Part shown: positions 28,168 through 36,570 of the stretch, one piece after another
Layout: each line of letters opens with the position of its first letter
How positions within the stretch are numbered: the first letter of the stretch is position 1
Assembly (NCBI RefSeq): GCF_900107745.1
Contig: NZ_FNRO01000009.1
Coordinates: 1-64,000, forward strand
Source: Variovorax sp. YR216
GTDB lineage: Bacteria > Pseudomonadota > Gammaproteobacteria > Burkholderiales > Burkholderiaceae_C
Length of the DNA stretch: 64,000 nt
Reading direction: 5' to 3'
Notes under the pieces: generated by a model
What the model was told of the DNA's origin: nothing
Database searches by the model: none
What the model saw: the letters and a program-made list of their open reading frames with translations, nothing else
Made by a program: the position numbers and the translations under genes

Positions 28168-28533
28168 TCAAAGGTATGCGATGCCTGCAGCAGCAACGTA
28201 CAGGCCGGCTCCAAACACCGCGTGGTTCGCAAGAGTACGCACGCAGCCTCTGACAGGAGCCGTCGTGTTGGAGCCGGCAAAGCCAGACCCCATGGCAGGT
28301 CCGACCCCATAGTGGATGAGCCAGCCCAGCGGGTGTTCGCCTCGTACAGGTGCCACCTTGGCGATGGGTGCATGCGCAAACCGCCCCTGTGCCATCTGCC
28401 CGACCCACCTGCCAACCAGCCGCCAATCGGTGGTGGGTACTCCCAGTCTGGAGAGGATGAGCAGCCACATATCCATGACCGCTGTGGCGATGACGCCGAT
28501 GAGGACTACGTGGCTGATGCTTGGGAATGACAT
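28168..28533 (-). pseudogene. DUF2938-family membrane protein with internal deletion
   Basis: The N-terminus (SHVVLIGVIATAVMDMWLL, then SRLGVPTTDWRLVGRWVGQM and IAKVAPVRGEHPLGWLIHY) matches DUF2938 membrane proteins. Those continue with two membrane helices and then a PAMGSGFA-type segment. Here GWLIHYGVG is followed directly by PAMGSGFAGSN and RTLANHAVFGAGLYVAA, so roughly 35-45 residues of the expected middle are missing, and the frame is kept. The start at 28533 has a GGAGA six bases upstream. The remaining 121 residues could still be made but would lack its central helices. The comparison is from memory of the family. Confidence 0.55.
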
Positions 28534-28817
28534 GGGGGTCTCCGTCTCACCGTGCGGTGCAGTTGTCGGGCCACGCCTCCGCGCAGACGGCCAGCGACGA
28601 AAGCGGCAATAGTTCACGCAGCGGCCGCCCGCCCCCTCCCTCAAGGAGGGGATGCCCGACCGTCAAGCGCCAGACACTAAAAACATGATTTTTCATGTGA
28701 CTTGCAGCTTGACTGCGCCTGCGGTCCTGTTGAGTGGATGCTCCACCGCCCCTGCCCCATGTGTCTTGCTGCAGCTATGAGGACGCTGTGCTGTGCAACA
28801 GCCGGTAAGGGGCACTG

Positions 28818-29084
28818 ATGCCTGCGCCCACTGACTGGCAAAGCGCCCCCCATCCCAGCATGCCCGGCTTCTTCTGCCTGAAGCGCTTTCCGCACGTTGA
28901 CCGCGCTGAATTCTTCGGCAACCGCCTCGGCACCGCGCCGAAGATTGAAGCCTTCGCCAGCCGCGAACAGGCCGAACGCGTCGCCGAGCGCGTGAACCAT
29001 CGCAGCAGCGCCCCGGCCGGGGCGGCGCTCGACGAGGCCTTCGATACCGATGACGGGGACCTTGCCGATATCGAACTCGATTGA
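28818..29084 (+). CDS. Small hypothetical protein
   Basis: An 88-residue protein behind an AAGGGG ribosome site. It begins MPAPTDWQSAPHPSMPGFFCLKRFP and ends with an acidic tail (DEAFDTDDGDLADIELD). A second ATG at 28860 would give 74 residues. No signal or membrane segment. I do not recognise the family. A strong two-tier hairpin terminator follows at 29086, two bases after the stop, which supports real expression. Confidence 0.55.
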   Translation: MPAPTDWQSAPHPSMPGFFCLKRFPHVDRAEFFGNRLGTAPKIEAFASREQAERVAERVNHRSSAPAGAALDEAFDTDDGDLADIELD

Positions 29085-29085
29085 A

Positions 29086-29141
29086 AAAGGCTCCCGGTTC
29101 TAGCCGCGCGTGACATCACGCGGCTATGGCCGGGGGCTTTT
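29086..29141 (+). terminator. Two-tier hairpin terminator
   Basis: The outer stem of about 12 pairs joins 29086-29097 with 29130-29141 (AAAGGCTCCCGG with CCGGGGGCTTTT, including G-U pairs). The inner stem is 8 pairs, TAGCCGCG at 29101-29108 with CGCGGCTA at 29119-29126. It ends in a run of T on the plus strand. It starts just beyond the stop of the small gene at 28818 and ends 23 bases before the next start, so it probably terminates the first and insulates the second. Confidence 0.65.
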
Positions 29142-29163
29142 CCCCGGACACCAGAAGAGAACC

Positions 29164-30045
29164 ATGCAAACTACAAAACCAATGATTGCGAGCGCGCTCG
29201 CCCTGGCCCTCGCGGCCTGTGGCGGCGGTGGAGGTGGAGGCTTCGTGCCGGCACCTGCGCCCGCTGCAGCGGCCCCCGCGCCCGTCGCAGCACCACCCGC
29301 AGCCCCCGCCGAGGTTGCGCCCCCGGCGCCAGCACCGGCCGCGCCCAAGACGTGGAAGGACACCGACTGCTCACGCACTGGCTCGGCACTGCCCGCCTGC
29401 TCGACCGAGTTTTCGGACAATTCCGCCAGCGCGACCATCGTTATCAATAGCGCGGGCGATGCCATCCAGCTTGCCACTGTGGCCGCGCCGCTGGCCGCTG
29501 TCCCGAGCCCGAACAACGGCATCAAGGGCAACAAGGCAGTCTATGGCGTGTCTCTGCTGCACAAGTTGAAGTTGGCGGATTACCCCGGCATCAGCTTGGA
29601 GGCCAAGCTGAATACGGGAGACACCACCATCCAGGACGACCTCTACGTGACCACCACTGTGAGCCTCACGTGCGATGGTGCGAACTGGCTCAATCTCATC
29701 ACGATGACGCGCGACATGACGCCCGTGGCACTCGCCGACGGCTGGGCACGCTACACGGCCACGCCCGCGCAAGTGAAGTGGTATCGCACCGGTACCAAGC
29801 CGTTCCCGACGACCGGCACCGTGCTGCTCAATGGTGCGATCGGAACGGGCGGCGGAGCGCTGTCGCTGGACGCGCTGATGGCGGCCTACCCGGACGCCTG
29901 CGTGTGGAACTTCCCGAACCCGAACGCGGGCAAGTCTGATGCCGTGACCCCGGCGCTCGCCATCAATCTCGGCGACTCGGGTACCACAACGAACAAGAAG
30001 GCATGGCTGCGGGCTATCGCCTTCGGCGACAAGGTCGTGTTCTGA
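29164..30045 (+). CDS. Exported lipoprotein with Ala/Pro-rich linker
   Basis: A 293-residue protein. The signal sequence ends in the lipobox ALAAC, followed by seven Gly residues, so Cys19 is likely lipidated. A 40-residue linker of Ala, Pro and Val (PAPAAAAPAPVAAPPAAPAEV) then spaces the globular part away from the membrane. The folded domain starts KTWKDTDCSRTGSALPACSTEF, has paired Cys residues (one disulfide pair near each end) and includes HKLKLADYPGISLEAKL and DYPDACVWNFPNPN. I do not recognise the family. The ATG at 29164 has AGAGA upstream. Confidence 0.7.
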   Translation: MQTTKPMIASALALALAACGGGGGGGFVPAPAPAAAAPAPVAAPPAAPAEVAPPAPAPAAPKTWKDTDCSRTGSALPACSTEFSDNSASATIVINSAGDAIQLATVAAPLAAVPSPNNGIKGNKAVYGVSLLHKLKLADYPGISLEAKLNTGDTTIQDDLYVTTTVSLTCDGANWLNLITMTRDMTPVALADGWARYTATPAQVKWYRTGTKPFPTTGTVLLNGAIGTGGGALSLDALMAAYPDACVWNFPNPNAGKSDAVTPALAINLGDSGTTTNKKAWLRAIAFGDKVVF

Positions 30046-30052
30046 TGCGGCC

Positions 30053-30136
30053 ATGATGCGCCGGCTCGTCCTCGTCCTCGTCGCGCCGCTGATGTTGGCG
30101 GTGGTGGTGGCCGTGCTGGCCCCCCGGCCCTTCTAG
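30053..30136 (+). CDS. Possible 27-residue membrane peptide
   Basis: The open frame ATG-ATG-CGC starts eight bases after the lipoprotein stop and encodes MMRRLVLVLVAPLMLAVVVAV, ending APRPF. The two arginines followed by 20 hydrophobic residues would make a single-pass membrane peptide. No clear ribosome site is visible (CCATG context only), but coupling to the preceding gene is possible. A GGGCCC-ACG-GGGCCC hairpin overlaps its end without a T-run. Confidence is low. Confidence 0.3.
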   Translation: MMRRLVLVLVAPLMLAVVVAVLAPRPF

Positions 30137-30274
30137 GAGGGCCCACGGGGCCCGTCGGCGCTGTGTCCCCTCGACGCTCGAGAAGACGCTGGGTTGGCTC
30201 ACGCACGCATCGAGTTCGTGACGCCGCACCGCGAAGGAGACACGGCGCGCAACGGCCTCACTGGGGGCGTGACA

Positions 30275-30709
30275 CTACGCGCCGCCCGGCGAGGCGGGGA
30301 CGAGACCATAGCGGGCCATGACCGAAATCAAGGCCGCTTTGTCCGGCGGTCCTCCAGCGTTCACGACTGCGCCCACGTCTCGAAAGTACTGGGCGCCAAT
30401 ATCCGGCGACTGCACGATGAGGGCTCGGACCTCTGCGTCGAAAGGGTTCGAGAACTGGTGGACGCTCCCCCTGGGGCTGTACATGTTCTCTCCAGCGGCG
30501 AGGTCTCGAACTTCAGCGTCGACGGAATACCGAAGGGTTCCTTCCAGAACGTAGACGCATTCGTCGTTCTTCGTATGGCTGTGCGGGGGCGGCACGTTGG
30601 AGCCCGGCGGAACCTTGAGTTCGAACATGCCGACGCTGTCCGTCGCCGAACCGTCGACAAGATAGCGAATAGACAGTTGACCCACCTTGATGAGCGAGGA
30701 ATCGGTCAT
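30275..30709 (-). CDS. Cupin-domain protein
   Basis: A 144-residue single-domain cupin. Motif 1 is PPHSHTKNDECVYVLEGTLRY (metal ligands two His and a Glu), preceded by PPGSNVP; motif 2 includes YSPRGSVHQFSNPF. The ATG at 30709 has GGAGG six bases upstream, while upstream starts are unlikely. Such small cupins bind a metal and act as dioxygenases, isomerases or sensors; the substrate is unknown. It is divergent from the cytochrome c gene at 30807, with which it shares a 97-base control region. Confidence 0.85.
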   Translation of the reverse strand: MTDSSLIKVGQLSIRYLVDGSATDSVGMFELKVPPGSNVPPPHSHTKNDECVYVLEGTLRYSVDAEVRDLAAGENMYSPRGSVHQFSNPFDAEVRALIVQSPDIGAQYFRDVGAVVNAGGPPDKAALISVMARYGLVPASPGGA

Positions 30710-30806
30710 TTCAATCCTCCGTCGACGATGACGCGGGATCATGCCGCAATCGGCCTCCAACTGGAAGGACGGGTACTGGCCAACGAGGTTGGGGAACAAT
30801 CGGGAA

Positions 30807-31190
30807 ATGAAAGTCTGCATCCTTCTCTTGGCCACACTCGCAACGGGCGTGGTGCATGCTGCGCCTCGAGCGGGCGACGTCACAGCGGGAAAAGCGGCGT
30901 TTGCAGCCTGCGCTTCATGTCATCAGGTCGGCCCCGCCGCGCGCCACGGATTTGGTCCCCAACTGAACGGACTCCTCAGCCGCCGCGCCGGCACCGAACC
31001 GGGCTTCAGGTATTCGCCGGCGATGCGGAGATCGGAAATCATCTGGTCGGAGAAAACGCTGGCTGCGTACATCCGTCGCCCCGACGATGTCGTGCCCGGA
31101 ACGAGCATGCGTTTCAATGGATGGTTGTATGGCGAACAGAAGCTCGCCGACCTGTTCGCCTATCTGCGGACATTCCCGCCGGCCGACTGA
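30807..31190 (+). CDS. Exported class I cytochrome c
   Basis: A 127-residue monohaem cytochrome c. After a signal sequence (MKVCILLLATLATGVVHAA) comes the haem-attachment motif CASCHQ with His as axial ligand. The second axial ligand is the Met in PGTSMRFNGW near the C-terminus. The sequence GPAARHGFGPQLNGLLSRRAG is typical of small soluble cytochromes. It is an electron carrier in the periplasm. It lies divergent to the cupin; no oxidase genes are adjacent. Confidence 0.88.
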   Translation: MKVCILLLATLATGVVHAAPRAGDVTAGKAAFAACASCHQVGPAARHGFGPQLNGLLSRRAGTEPGFRYSPAMRRSEIIWSEKTLAAYIRRPDDVVPGTSMRFNGWLYGEQKLADLFAYLRTFPPAD

Positions 31191-31446
31191 GCGGGAAGAC
31201 ATCGCTACGTGATGGCGCTCTCGCAGCGCCTGCGCGCGAGTACCCATGCACGCGGGATTCGTCAATGGCCAATTCCAGGATGGCCAGGGTATCGAATCTG
31301 CCCGCATCCAGTGTGTAAAACCGCACGAAACCGCGCGGCGAACGATGTAGTGCTCAGGATATATACGAGGCCCGCTTTCGAGGGCGGCGGTCACGATGCG
31401 CCCGGCTTTCACAGGCCTCAACGCAGACAAGAACCGGACCGCCACC

Positions 31447-32678
31447 ATGAAAAAAATCTTCCTGGCATTCGCTCTCGCATGGAGCGCTCTCACGGGCGCC
31501 ATCGCCCAGACGCCGCCACAGACGTCTGGCCCCGCCCTCAAGATCGGCGTGATCGGCCCACTCAGCGGCCCCTCGTCCGACTTCGGCCTGCCGATGCTCA
31601 ACGGCGTGAAGCTCGCGATCGACGAGATCAACGCCTTCGGCGGCTACCTGGGCCGGCCGCTCGAACTCGTGATCAAGGACGACCAGGCCAATCCCGAGCT
31701 CGGCCTCAAGCTCTCCGAGGAGCTGGTTGCGCAGAAGGTCATCGCGACCATCGGCTTCTGCAACACCGGCGTCGCGATGAAGTCCATCGACGTCTTCCAG
31801 GCAAGCCGCACGCCGCTGCTCGTGCCCTGCACCACCGGCACGCCGGTCACGACGAAGTTCGCCGGCGCCGACAGCTACATCTTCCGCAACGCGCCGGCGG
31901 ATGCGATCCAGGCGCCCTTCATGGTCGACGAGATCGTCGCGCGCGGCTGGAACAAGGTGGCCGTGTTCGCTGACAACACCGGCTATGGCGAAGCCGGACT
32001 GCAGGATGTGAAGAAGGCACTCGCGAAGAAGAAGCTCGAACCGGTCTACGTCGGCCGCTTCGACCTTGGCATCAAGGACGTGACCGAACAGCTCAAGGAA
32101 GCGCGCAAGGCTGGCGCCAACGTGCTCTTCATCTACACCATCGCGCCGCAGAACGCGGTCATCGCCAATGGGCGGCACGCGCTGGGCTGGAAGGTGCCGC
32201 AGGTCGGTGCCTGGGCGCTGTCGTTTCCGCTCTTCATCGGAGACGCAAGGGAAGCCGCCGAGGGCTCGCTGATGGCGCTCAGCTTCGTCGCCGAGCCCAC
32301 CAACGAGCGCCGCGCGAGTTTTCTCGCAAGCTATGCGCGCAAGTTCGACGGGCCGCGCATTCCGGTGCCGATGGCGGCAGCGCAGGCCTACGACGCGACC
32401 TATCTGCTGGCCCATGCGGTGCTCAGCCTGCGCTCCGAGCAGCTCAACGGCCCGGGCATCAAGCAGGCGCTCGAGAACCCCAAGCGGGCTTACTACGGCG
32501 TCGGACCACCTACGACCGGCCATTCAGCGGCGGTGACCGCGACGCGCTGACCCCGAACATGCTGGTGGTCGGCACCGTGAGGAACGGTGCCGTCACCTTC
32601 GCGCATCCCGAGGACGCCGCACGCAACAACATCGTGCATCGCAAACGCGTCGTCGACGGTACGGGCCTCGGCCTGTAG
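31447..32678 (+). pseudogene. Branched-chain amino-acid-type ABC binding protein, frameshifted near the C-terminus
   Basis: The gene starts with a signal peptide (MKKIFLAFALAWSALTGAIA) and matches the LivJ-like periplasmic-binding type 1 family (LKIGVIGPLSGPSSDFGLPM, KDDQANPELGLKLSEELV). The frame from 31447 continues to GIKQALENPKRAYYGV, then hits a stop at 32550. From 32505 a different frame gives TTYDRPFSGGDRDALTPNM, then VRNGAVTFAHPEDA, exactly the family's C-terminal end, to TAG at 32678. One base seems to be missing around 32503 (GTCG-GACC where GTC-GTG-ACC is expected). No permease or ATPase genes are adjacent. A sequencing error cannot be excluded. Confidence 0.8.
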
Positions 32679-32896
32679 CAGGCCGCGACGACTTCGGAGG
32701 CCCGCTCTCCGGCCCTTCAGGTATTTCCTCCCGTGCCGATAAGACCAGGCGTAGGAAGAGGCCGGCATCGCGACCTGGAGCAGATCCCTGAAGAGCAAGG
32801 CAAGGCCGATGTGGCCAGACTCGGCCTGGCTCAGCCAGGCACGTGCGGCAACTAAGGGCCGGCTGCGGCAGCCCGTCGTGAACCCGGGTCACCAGG

Positions 32897-33502
32897 TCAG
32901 ATGTGCATTGCAGCCAGTGCGCCAACGACCAGGCCGACGCCGGCAACTGCAAGCATGCCCCACTCCAACCACCGTCTTCTCGTCAGCAACGCCATGGCAG
33001 CCAAGGCGATGGAGACCTGCAGCGCGGTGGTCGCTTGCGCCCACCGGTGGTGCTGATGCATCTGCGCTTCCGATTTCTGGTCCCAATCGGTTGCCTCGGC
33101 CTCGAGGTTCTTCGCGACGAGCATGATTTCGGCTTTCTCCTGCTCATACCGCGAAACCTTCGTCTGCCATTCCTGCCTGCGTTCATCGGGCGACATGTCC
33201 CTGGCGAACTCGGCGAGGGATTGCTTCGTGCTCTTCGACTGGAAGTAGTTCCATTGATTCGAGGCCTCGGTCTTCTTCATGCCCGCGTTGTTCTTGTAGA
33301 GCCCTGCGTTGGCCTGGGTCAGCCCTCCCATGTACGCGAAGATCGCTCCCACCGTGGCGATGACAGCCGTCCACACGGCGATCTGACTGGTCATGCTTCT
33401 GTGGCCGGAACTTGCAGAACCTGATTCGGAGTCGCCGTGGGCACCAGCGTGCTCGAGTTCATGGTCGTGCGGGCCATGCACGTGAAAACCGCCTGCGGAC
33501 AT
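32897..33502 (-). CDS. DUF4337 family membrane protein
   Basis: A 201-residue membrane protein. A His/Asp-rich N-terminus (GFHVHGPHDHELEHAGAHGD) precedes a first membrane segment (IAVWTAVIATVGAIFAYMG), then a long polar helix (AGMKKTEASNQWNYFQSKSTK), and two C-terminal membrane segments (VSIALAAMALL and GMLAVAGVGLVVGALAAM). This matches DUF4337, of unknown function. The histidine-rich tail could bind metal. AAGGAAA lies upstream of the start at 33502. It stands alone; 218 bases separate it from the frameshifted binding-protein gene. Confidence 0.82.
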   Translation of the reverse strand: MSAGGFHVHGPHDHELEHAGAHGDSESGSASSGHRSMTSQIAVWTAVIATVGAIFAYMGGLTQANAGLYKNNAGMKKTEASNQWNYFQSKSTKQSLAEFARDMSPDERRQEWQTKVSRYEQEKAEIMLVAKNLEAEATDWDQKSEAQMHQHHRWAQATTALQVSIALAAMALLTRRRWLEWGMLAVAGVGLVVGALAAMHI

Positions 33503-34050
33503 GGATTTCCTTGTTGTCGTGGGGAGGCAAGTATCGCGAGGAGATGGCGCTCTTCGGCGCTAGCCGAGAACAATCGGGCGATAGCTGTCGTTTTTTTGCC
33601 AGAACGCGGCCATTCGCCGCCGTGCTTGCGAGTCCCGCACGCGGGTTGACGAAGCCGGGCTTCAATCGAGGGGAGGTTCGATGAGCGAAGGCGGCTCCAG
33701 GTCCGAGGCGAAAAATTCTTCCGTGCTGCTCTTTGGTTGAGCACCGCAGTGAAAGCCAAGCTGGGTGCGGCTCCGGCGAGATGCTCATCACGTTATCCAC
33801 AAGGTAGTCCACCGGTCACGGGGAAAAAGTGCCCTTGACTTTTCCGTTTCGGCGCAACTTCGGGGCGAACTTCTCATTGGGCCACGCTCCGATCTCGGCG
33901 CAGGATTCCGTGCAGTGACGGGACCCCGACCACATCGAGGGCCATGCCTTTTCCACAGTTGGAGGCGAGCGGTAACTCACCTGCGCGCCGACGGTTCCGC
34001 TGTAGATCCGCTCGAGCCCCCGCGATCGCTGGCGGGTAAGCTCGGACGCA
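33503..34050. other. 548-base gene-free spacer
   Basis: No convincing gene is seen on either strand; the open frames are short, contain atypical residue mixes and lack ribosome sites. It holds one perfect DnaA-box match, TTATCCACA at 33793-33801, and one near match, TTTTCCACA at 33949-33957. A TTGACT motif lies at about 33834. Nothing else of structure was found. Confidence 0.4.
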
Positions 34051-34413
34051 ATGAGCCCCACCTCGCACTCTCACCCAACCGCATCGATCTGGAAGCGCTT
34101 CTGGTCACCCACGAGCCTGCTCGAGGCGGTCCCGGAAGGCGCGACTGCGGGCGACGCCGAGGCGGTCAGGCACCGCAACGACGTCTGGCTCAAGACATAC
34201 ATGGATCTGTACATCCTGCGGTGGGGCGTGCTCTGGTTCTGCTCGGTTGTTCTGGCGATTCTGGCTGCGGACGATGGCGTGCCGGCTGCTCTGTTCGTCG
34301 TCGCGCTCGTGATGGCCATCGGCTCCGCAGGCGGATTGGCGTCGATGATCTGGACCTACCGCCGCGCGAGCCGCGCCATCGACGATCGGGCTCGTCGCGC
34401 CCGTCGAGGGTGA
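34051..34413 (+). CDS. Small hypothetical membrane protein
   Basis: A 120-residue protein. A hydrophilic N-terminus (WKRFWSPTSLLEAVPEGATAG) and a basic, arginine-rich C-terminus (TYRRASRAIDDRARRARRG) flank two hydrophobic helices (LWFCSVVLAILAADD and ALFVVALVMAIGSAGGLASMIW). This is a plausible inner-membrane protein with both ends in the cytosol. I do not recognise the family, and no clear ribosome site is visible in front of the ATG. Confidence 0.5.
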   Translation: MSPTSHSHPTASIWKRFWSPTSLLEAVPEGATAGDAEAVRHRNDVWLKTYMDLYILRWGVLWFCSVVLAILAADDGVPAALFVVALVMAIGSAGGLASMIWTYRRASRAIDDRARRARRG

Positions 34414-34537
34414 ACACAGTTCGCCTGCCGGATGCGAAGCGGCGAGCCATTGTTTCCGGACGTTGAACACTACTGTTCCAACTGCGGCGTTTTCGCCGGG
34501 CTGGTTTGCCTCAAACTCTCGTCACACGGAGGCAGCA

Positions 34538-34726
34538 ATGAACACGACATGGAACTTCATCTTGGCCGGCGCGGTGACCTTGGCCTGCGCAGCGGGAGTC
34601 ATCGACGGCGAGGCCGCAAAGGGCGAGTTGCGCCTGGCCGAAGCGGCCACGTCTATCAGCACGGGCGCCGGAACGCTCGACTTGCTGGCGGGCACCCGGA
34701 CTGCCGTCGCCTCCACCGCCCGATGA
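34538..34726 (+). CDS. Small exported protein
   Basis: A 62-residue protein behind a GGAGG five to six bases upstream. It begins MNTTWNFILAGAVTLACAAGV, a hydrophobic signal-like sequence, followed by GEAAKGELRLAEAATSIST and a Gly/Thr-rich end. The ATG at 34538 is chosen over upstream in-frame ATGs because only it has a ribosome site. I do not recognise the family. Cys17 in LACAAG might be a lipobox, although not a good match. Confidence 0.55.
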   Translation: MNTTWNFILAGAVTLACAAGVIDGEAAKGELRLAEAATSISTGAGTLDLLAGTRTAVASTAR

Positions 34727-35045
34727 CATTGTCAGTCGGGTGGTGACGCGAACCTCTCCAGAAGTCGCAACGGGTCCCGACCCTCTTTAAGTTTCCCCTA
34801 AGTCGCGCGGCACAGACTGCTCCTCGGCAGCCCGCTCTTCTCCTCCTCCCTCCCTCAAGGGCTGCTGTTAACCCGCTCCGGCGGGTTTTTCTTGTGCTCG
34901 TCCGCCCAACTTCCATGGACAGCTCGCAGTCGCTGCGGTCGTTCGGAATCTCGCTTCCAAGCCAGGCCGCGATGAGCGCAGACTTTTCGAGGGGTAGAGC
35001 TACACTGCCTCTCCCAGCCAAGCGCGCGCTCCGAGGCAAGCTCCG
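34727..35045 (+). other. Spacer with candidate C-rich small RNA and terminator
   Basis: No protein gene fits. About 34825-34858 contains several CCTCC/CCCTCC runs complementary to ribosome-binding sites, and a strong terminator follows at 34869. The terminator has no coding gene directly in front of it, since the small exported protein ends 140 bases earlier. The simplest reading is a small RNA of about 100 bases, but no promoter could be defined. Confidence 0.3.
34869..34892 (+). terminator. Rho-independent terminator
   Basis: The stem ACCCGC / GCGGGT (34871-34876 and 34881-34886) has a TCCG loop and is followed by TTTTC on the plus strand. This is the classical bacterial terminator, one of the clearest in the window. 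Confidence 0.75.
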
Positions 35046-35366
35046 ATGCTGAAGCCATCCCTGCTCTCCACAGTCCTGTTGGCCTTGGCCGGGTCCGCAA
35101 GCGCCGCAGGCAACTGCGACGACATCGTGGCCCAGATCGACGCGAAGATTCGCAGCGCAGGCGTCATGCGCTTCACGCTCACCACGGTGACGGCCGATGC
35201 CATGGTCAGCGGCAAGGTCGTTGGCACCTGCGAACGTGGTACCAGGAAGATCGTCTATGAAGCGGAGGCCACCGCCTCATCTCCGAACCTCCGGCGCAGC
35301 AACGACGGCATCCTGACGGAATGCAAGGACGGCTCGGTATCGGTCGGTGGGGACTGCAGGAACTGA
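35046..35366 (+). CDS. DUF1161 family exported protein
   Basis: A 106-residue periplasmic protein. The signal peptide (LLSTVLLALAGSASAA) is followed by GNCDDIVAQIDAKIRSAGV and FTLTTVTADA, GKVVGTCERGTRKIVYE, the complete pattern of DUF1161 (E. coli YkfF/YdfZ-like small periplasmic family). Four cysteines could form two disulfides. The ATG at 35046 begins the signal sequence. The role is unknown. Confidence 0.85.
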   Translation: MLKPSLLSTVLLALAGSASAAGNCDDIVAQIDAKIRSAGVMRFTLTTVTADAMVSGKVVGTCERGTRKIVYEAEATASSPNLRRSNDGILTECKDGSVSVGGDCRN

Positions 35367-35601
35367 GCACGCGGGCGTCGCCGGGCGCGCTCCTGGCGAA
35401 GTCATATCGTGAGTGTCTGATCCTTGCGCGGATTCCGCCGCGTGCCTGAAGGGTCGGTCAGGGCCGCTTCAAGTTCGGCGTCGGTCAGTTGAAGACGGGC
35501 CGACCGGTCGTCACGCCCGACGGGCTGGTGGTGGCCACGTTGACCAATGCCCCTTCGATGGTCCTCGTCCCGATTGGGCCGTGCCCCGCGCGTTGCATCC
35601 T

Positions 35602-36489
35602 TCAGGATGGTCCGGGAGCTTCAACGCTGGACCAACGGACCGTGAGTATGCATGCCGGTTGGACGCCAAAGGCACGATGAAACACGCCCGCGCCCCATAT
35701 GACGAAGTCACCATGGCGGCGCAAGGTGTGCGACAGGGTGTCTTGCGGCGGGAAGTCCGCGCTCGTCGAAAACTCGATCCTGAACTCGCTGGCAGGGCTC
35801 GCCAGGATCGACATCGTTCGCCCCTCGCTCAACGGCTTGGATTCGCCGTTCGGATTTCCTGCTGGATGGGAGAACCATTTGACGCACAGACCGGCAGCGA
35901 GCTCGTCGGCCGGCACATGTCGCAGGTGGGCCGGCGGGTTCCTTGTCCAGTCGCTGAACCCGACGAACCAGCCGGTTCCGTGGGTGTCCAGACTGCCGGC
36001 GTTGCCGAACTCGACGTTCTGCGCGAGAAGCTGCTTTGATCGCAGGCCGGATTCTGCTGCGGCGGGATCCCGGCTACGGTACAGCGCCGCATGTTCGCGC
36101 GCGTACTCCTTCAAAGGACCAAGCCGGGCATCGGCCAGGGCGAACTGCTCTCGAGGCTTGATGTACGCATGCGCGCAGAACGTCTCGCGTCGGACATGAT
36201 CGAGTGCCTCAACGTCGAGCATCACGCGTCGATAGCCGTCCCGCTCCGCAATGCGCTCCAGTTCATCCATCGCGGCCAACGTCGCGTCGTCAACTTCGAA
36301 CACCTGACCGATAACTCGCTCGCCTTCTCCCGCAGCATCTATCAGCCACGGCGAAAAGCGCTCGCCCACCAGATACAGCGGATAACGTTCGACGGTCATG
36401 AAGTCTCCCGCGATTCGCGCACCCTTGTTGGTCGCAAAGTTGGGGAAACCTTCTTTCAGCGTTCCGAAAACAAAAACAAGTTGCGACAT
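35602..36489 (-). CDS. Gamma-glutamylcyclotransferase domain fused to an uncharacterised cupin-like domain
   Basis: A 295-residue protein. Residues 1-140 form a GGCT/GGACT-type domain (FVFGTLKEGFPNF, LYLVGERFSPWLIDA, and a helix MDELERIAERDGYRRVML), which releases 5-oxoproline from gamma-glutamyl compounds. Residues about 150-290 are a second beta-rich domain (GTGWFVGFSDWT, then AGLCVKWFSHPAGNPNGE, HGDFVIWGAGVFHRAF) usually found as a separate small protein beginning at residue 150. The linkage RDPAAAESGLRSK has no intervening stop. The second half resembles a protein I have seen as a stand-alone family, so this may be a recent fusion by stop-codon loss. Confidence 0.7.
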   Translation of the reverse strand: MSQLVFVFGTLKEGFPNFATNKGARIAGDFMTVERYPLYLVGERFSPWLIDAAGEGERVIGQVFEVDDATLAAMDELERIAERDGYRRVMLDVEALDHVRRETFCAHAYIKPREQFALADARLGPLKEYAREHAALYRSRDPAAAESGLRSKQLLAQNVEFGNAGSLDTHGTGWFVGFSDWTRNPPAHLRHVPADELAAGLCVKWFSHPAGNPNGESKPLSEGRTMSILASPASEFRIEFSTSADFPPQDTLSHTLRRHGDFVIWGAGVFHRAFGVQPACILTVRWSSVEAPGPS

Positions 36490-36570
36490 CGAGATCCAGG
36501 CAGTTGCCGACGAGCGCCGCTCATCGAAACGGGTGGAGCGCCGCACGCCAGTGGCTTGCAGCCGGCTGTC

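Noticed and set aside
33793..33957. DnaA-box matches TTATCCACA (33793) and TTTTCCACA (33949) as a possible replication origin
   Set aside because: Only two boxes, no AT-rich unwinding region and no dnaA, dnaN or parAB genes nearby. Single boxes are common in chromosomes.
35450..35680. Plus-strand frame reading GRFKFGVGQLKTGRPVVTPD in the spacer after DUF1161
   Set aside because: It resembles a protein fragment but starts at a TTG only, overlaps the GGCT fusion gene and I could not match it to a family.
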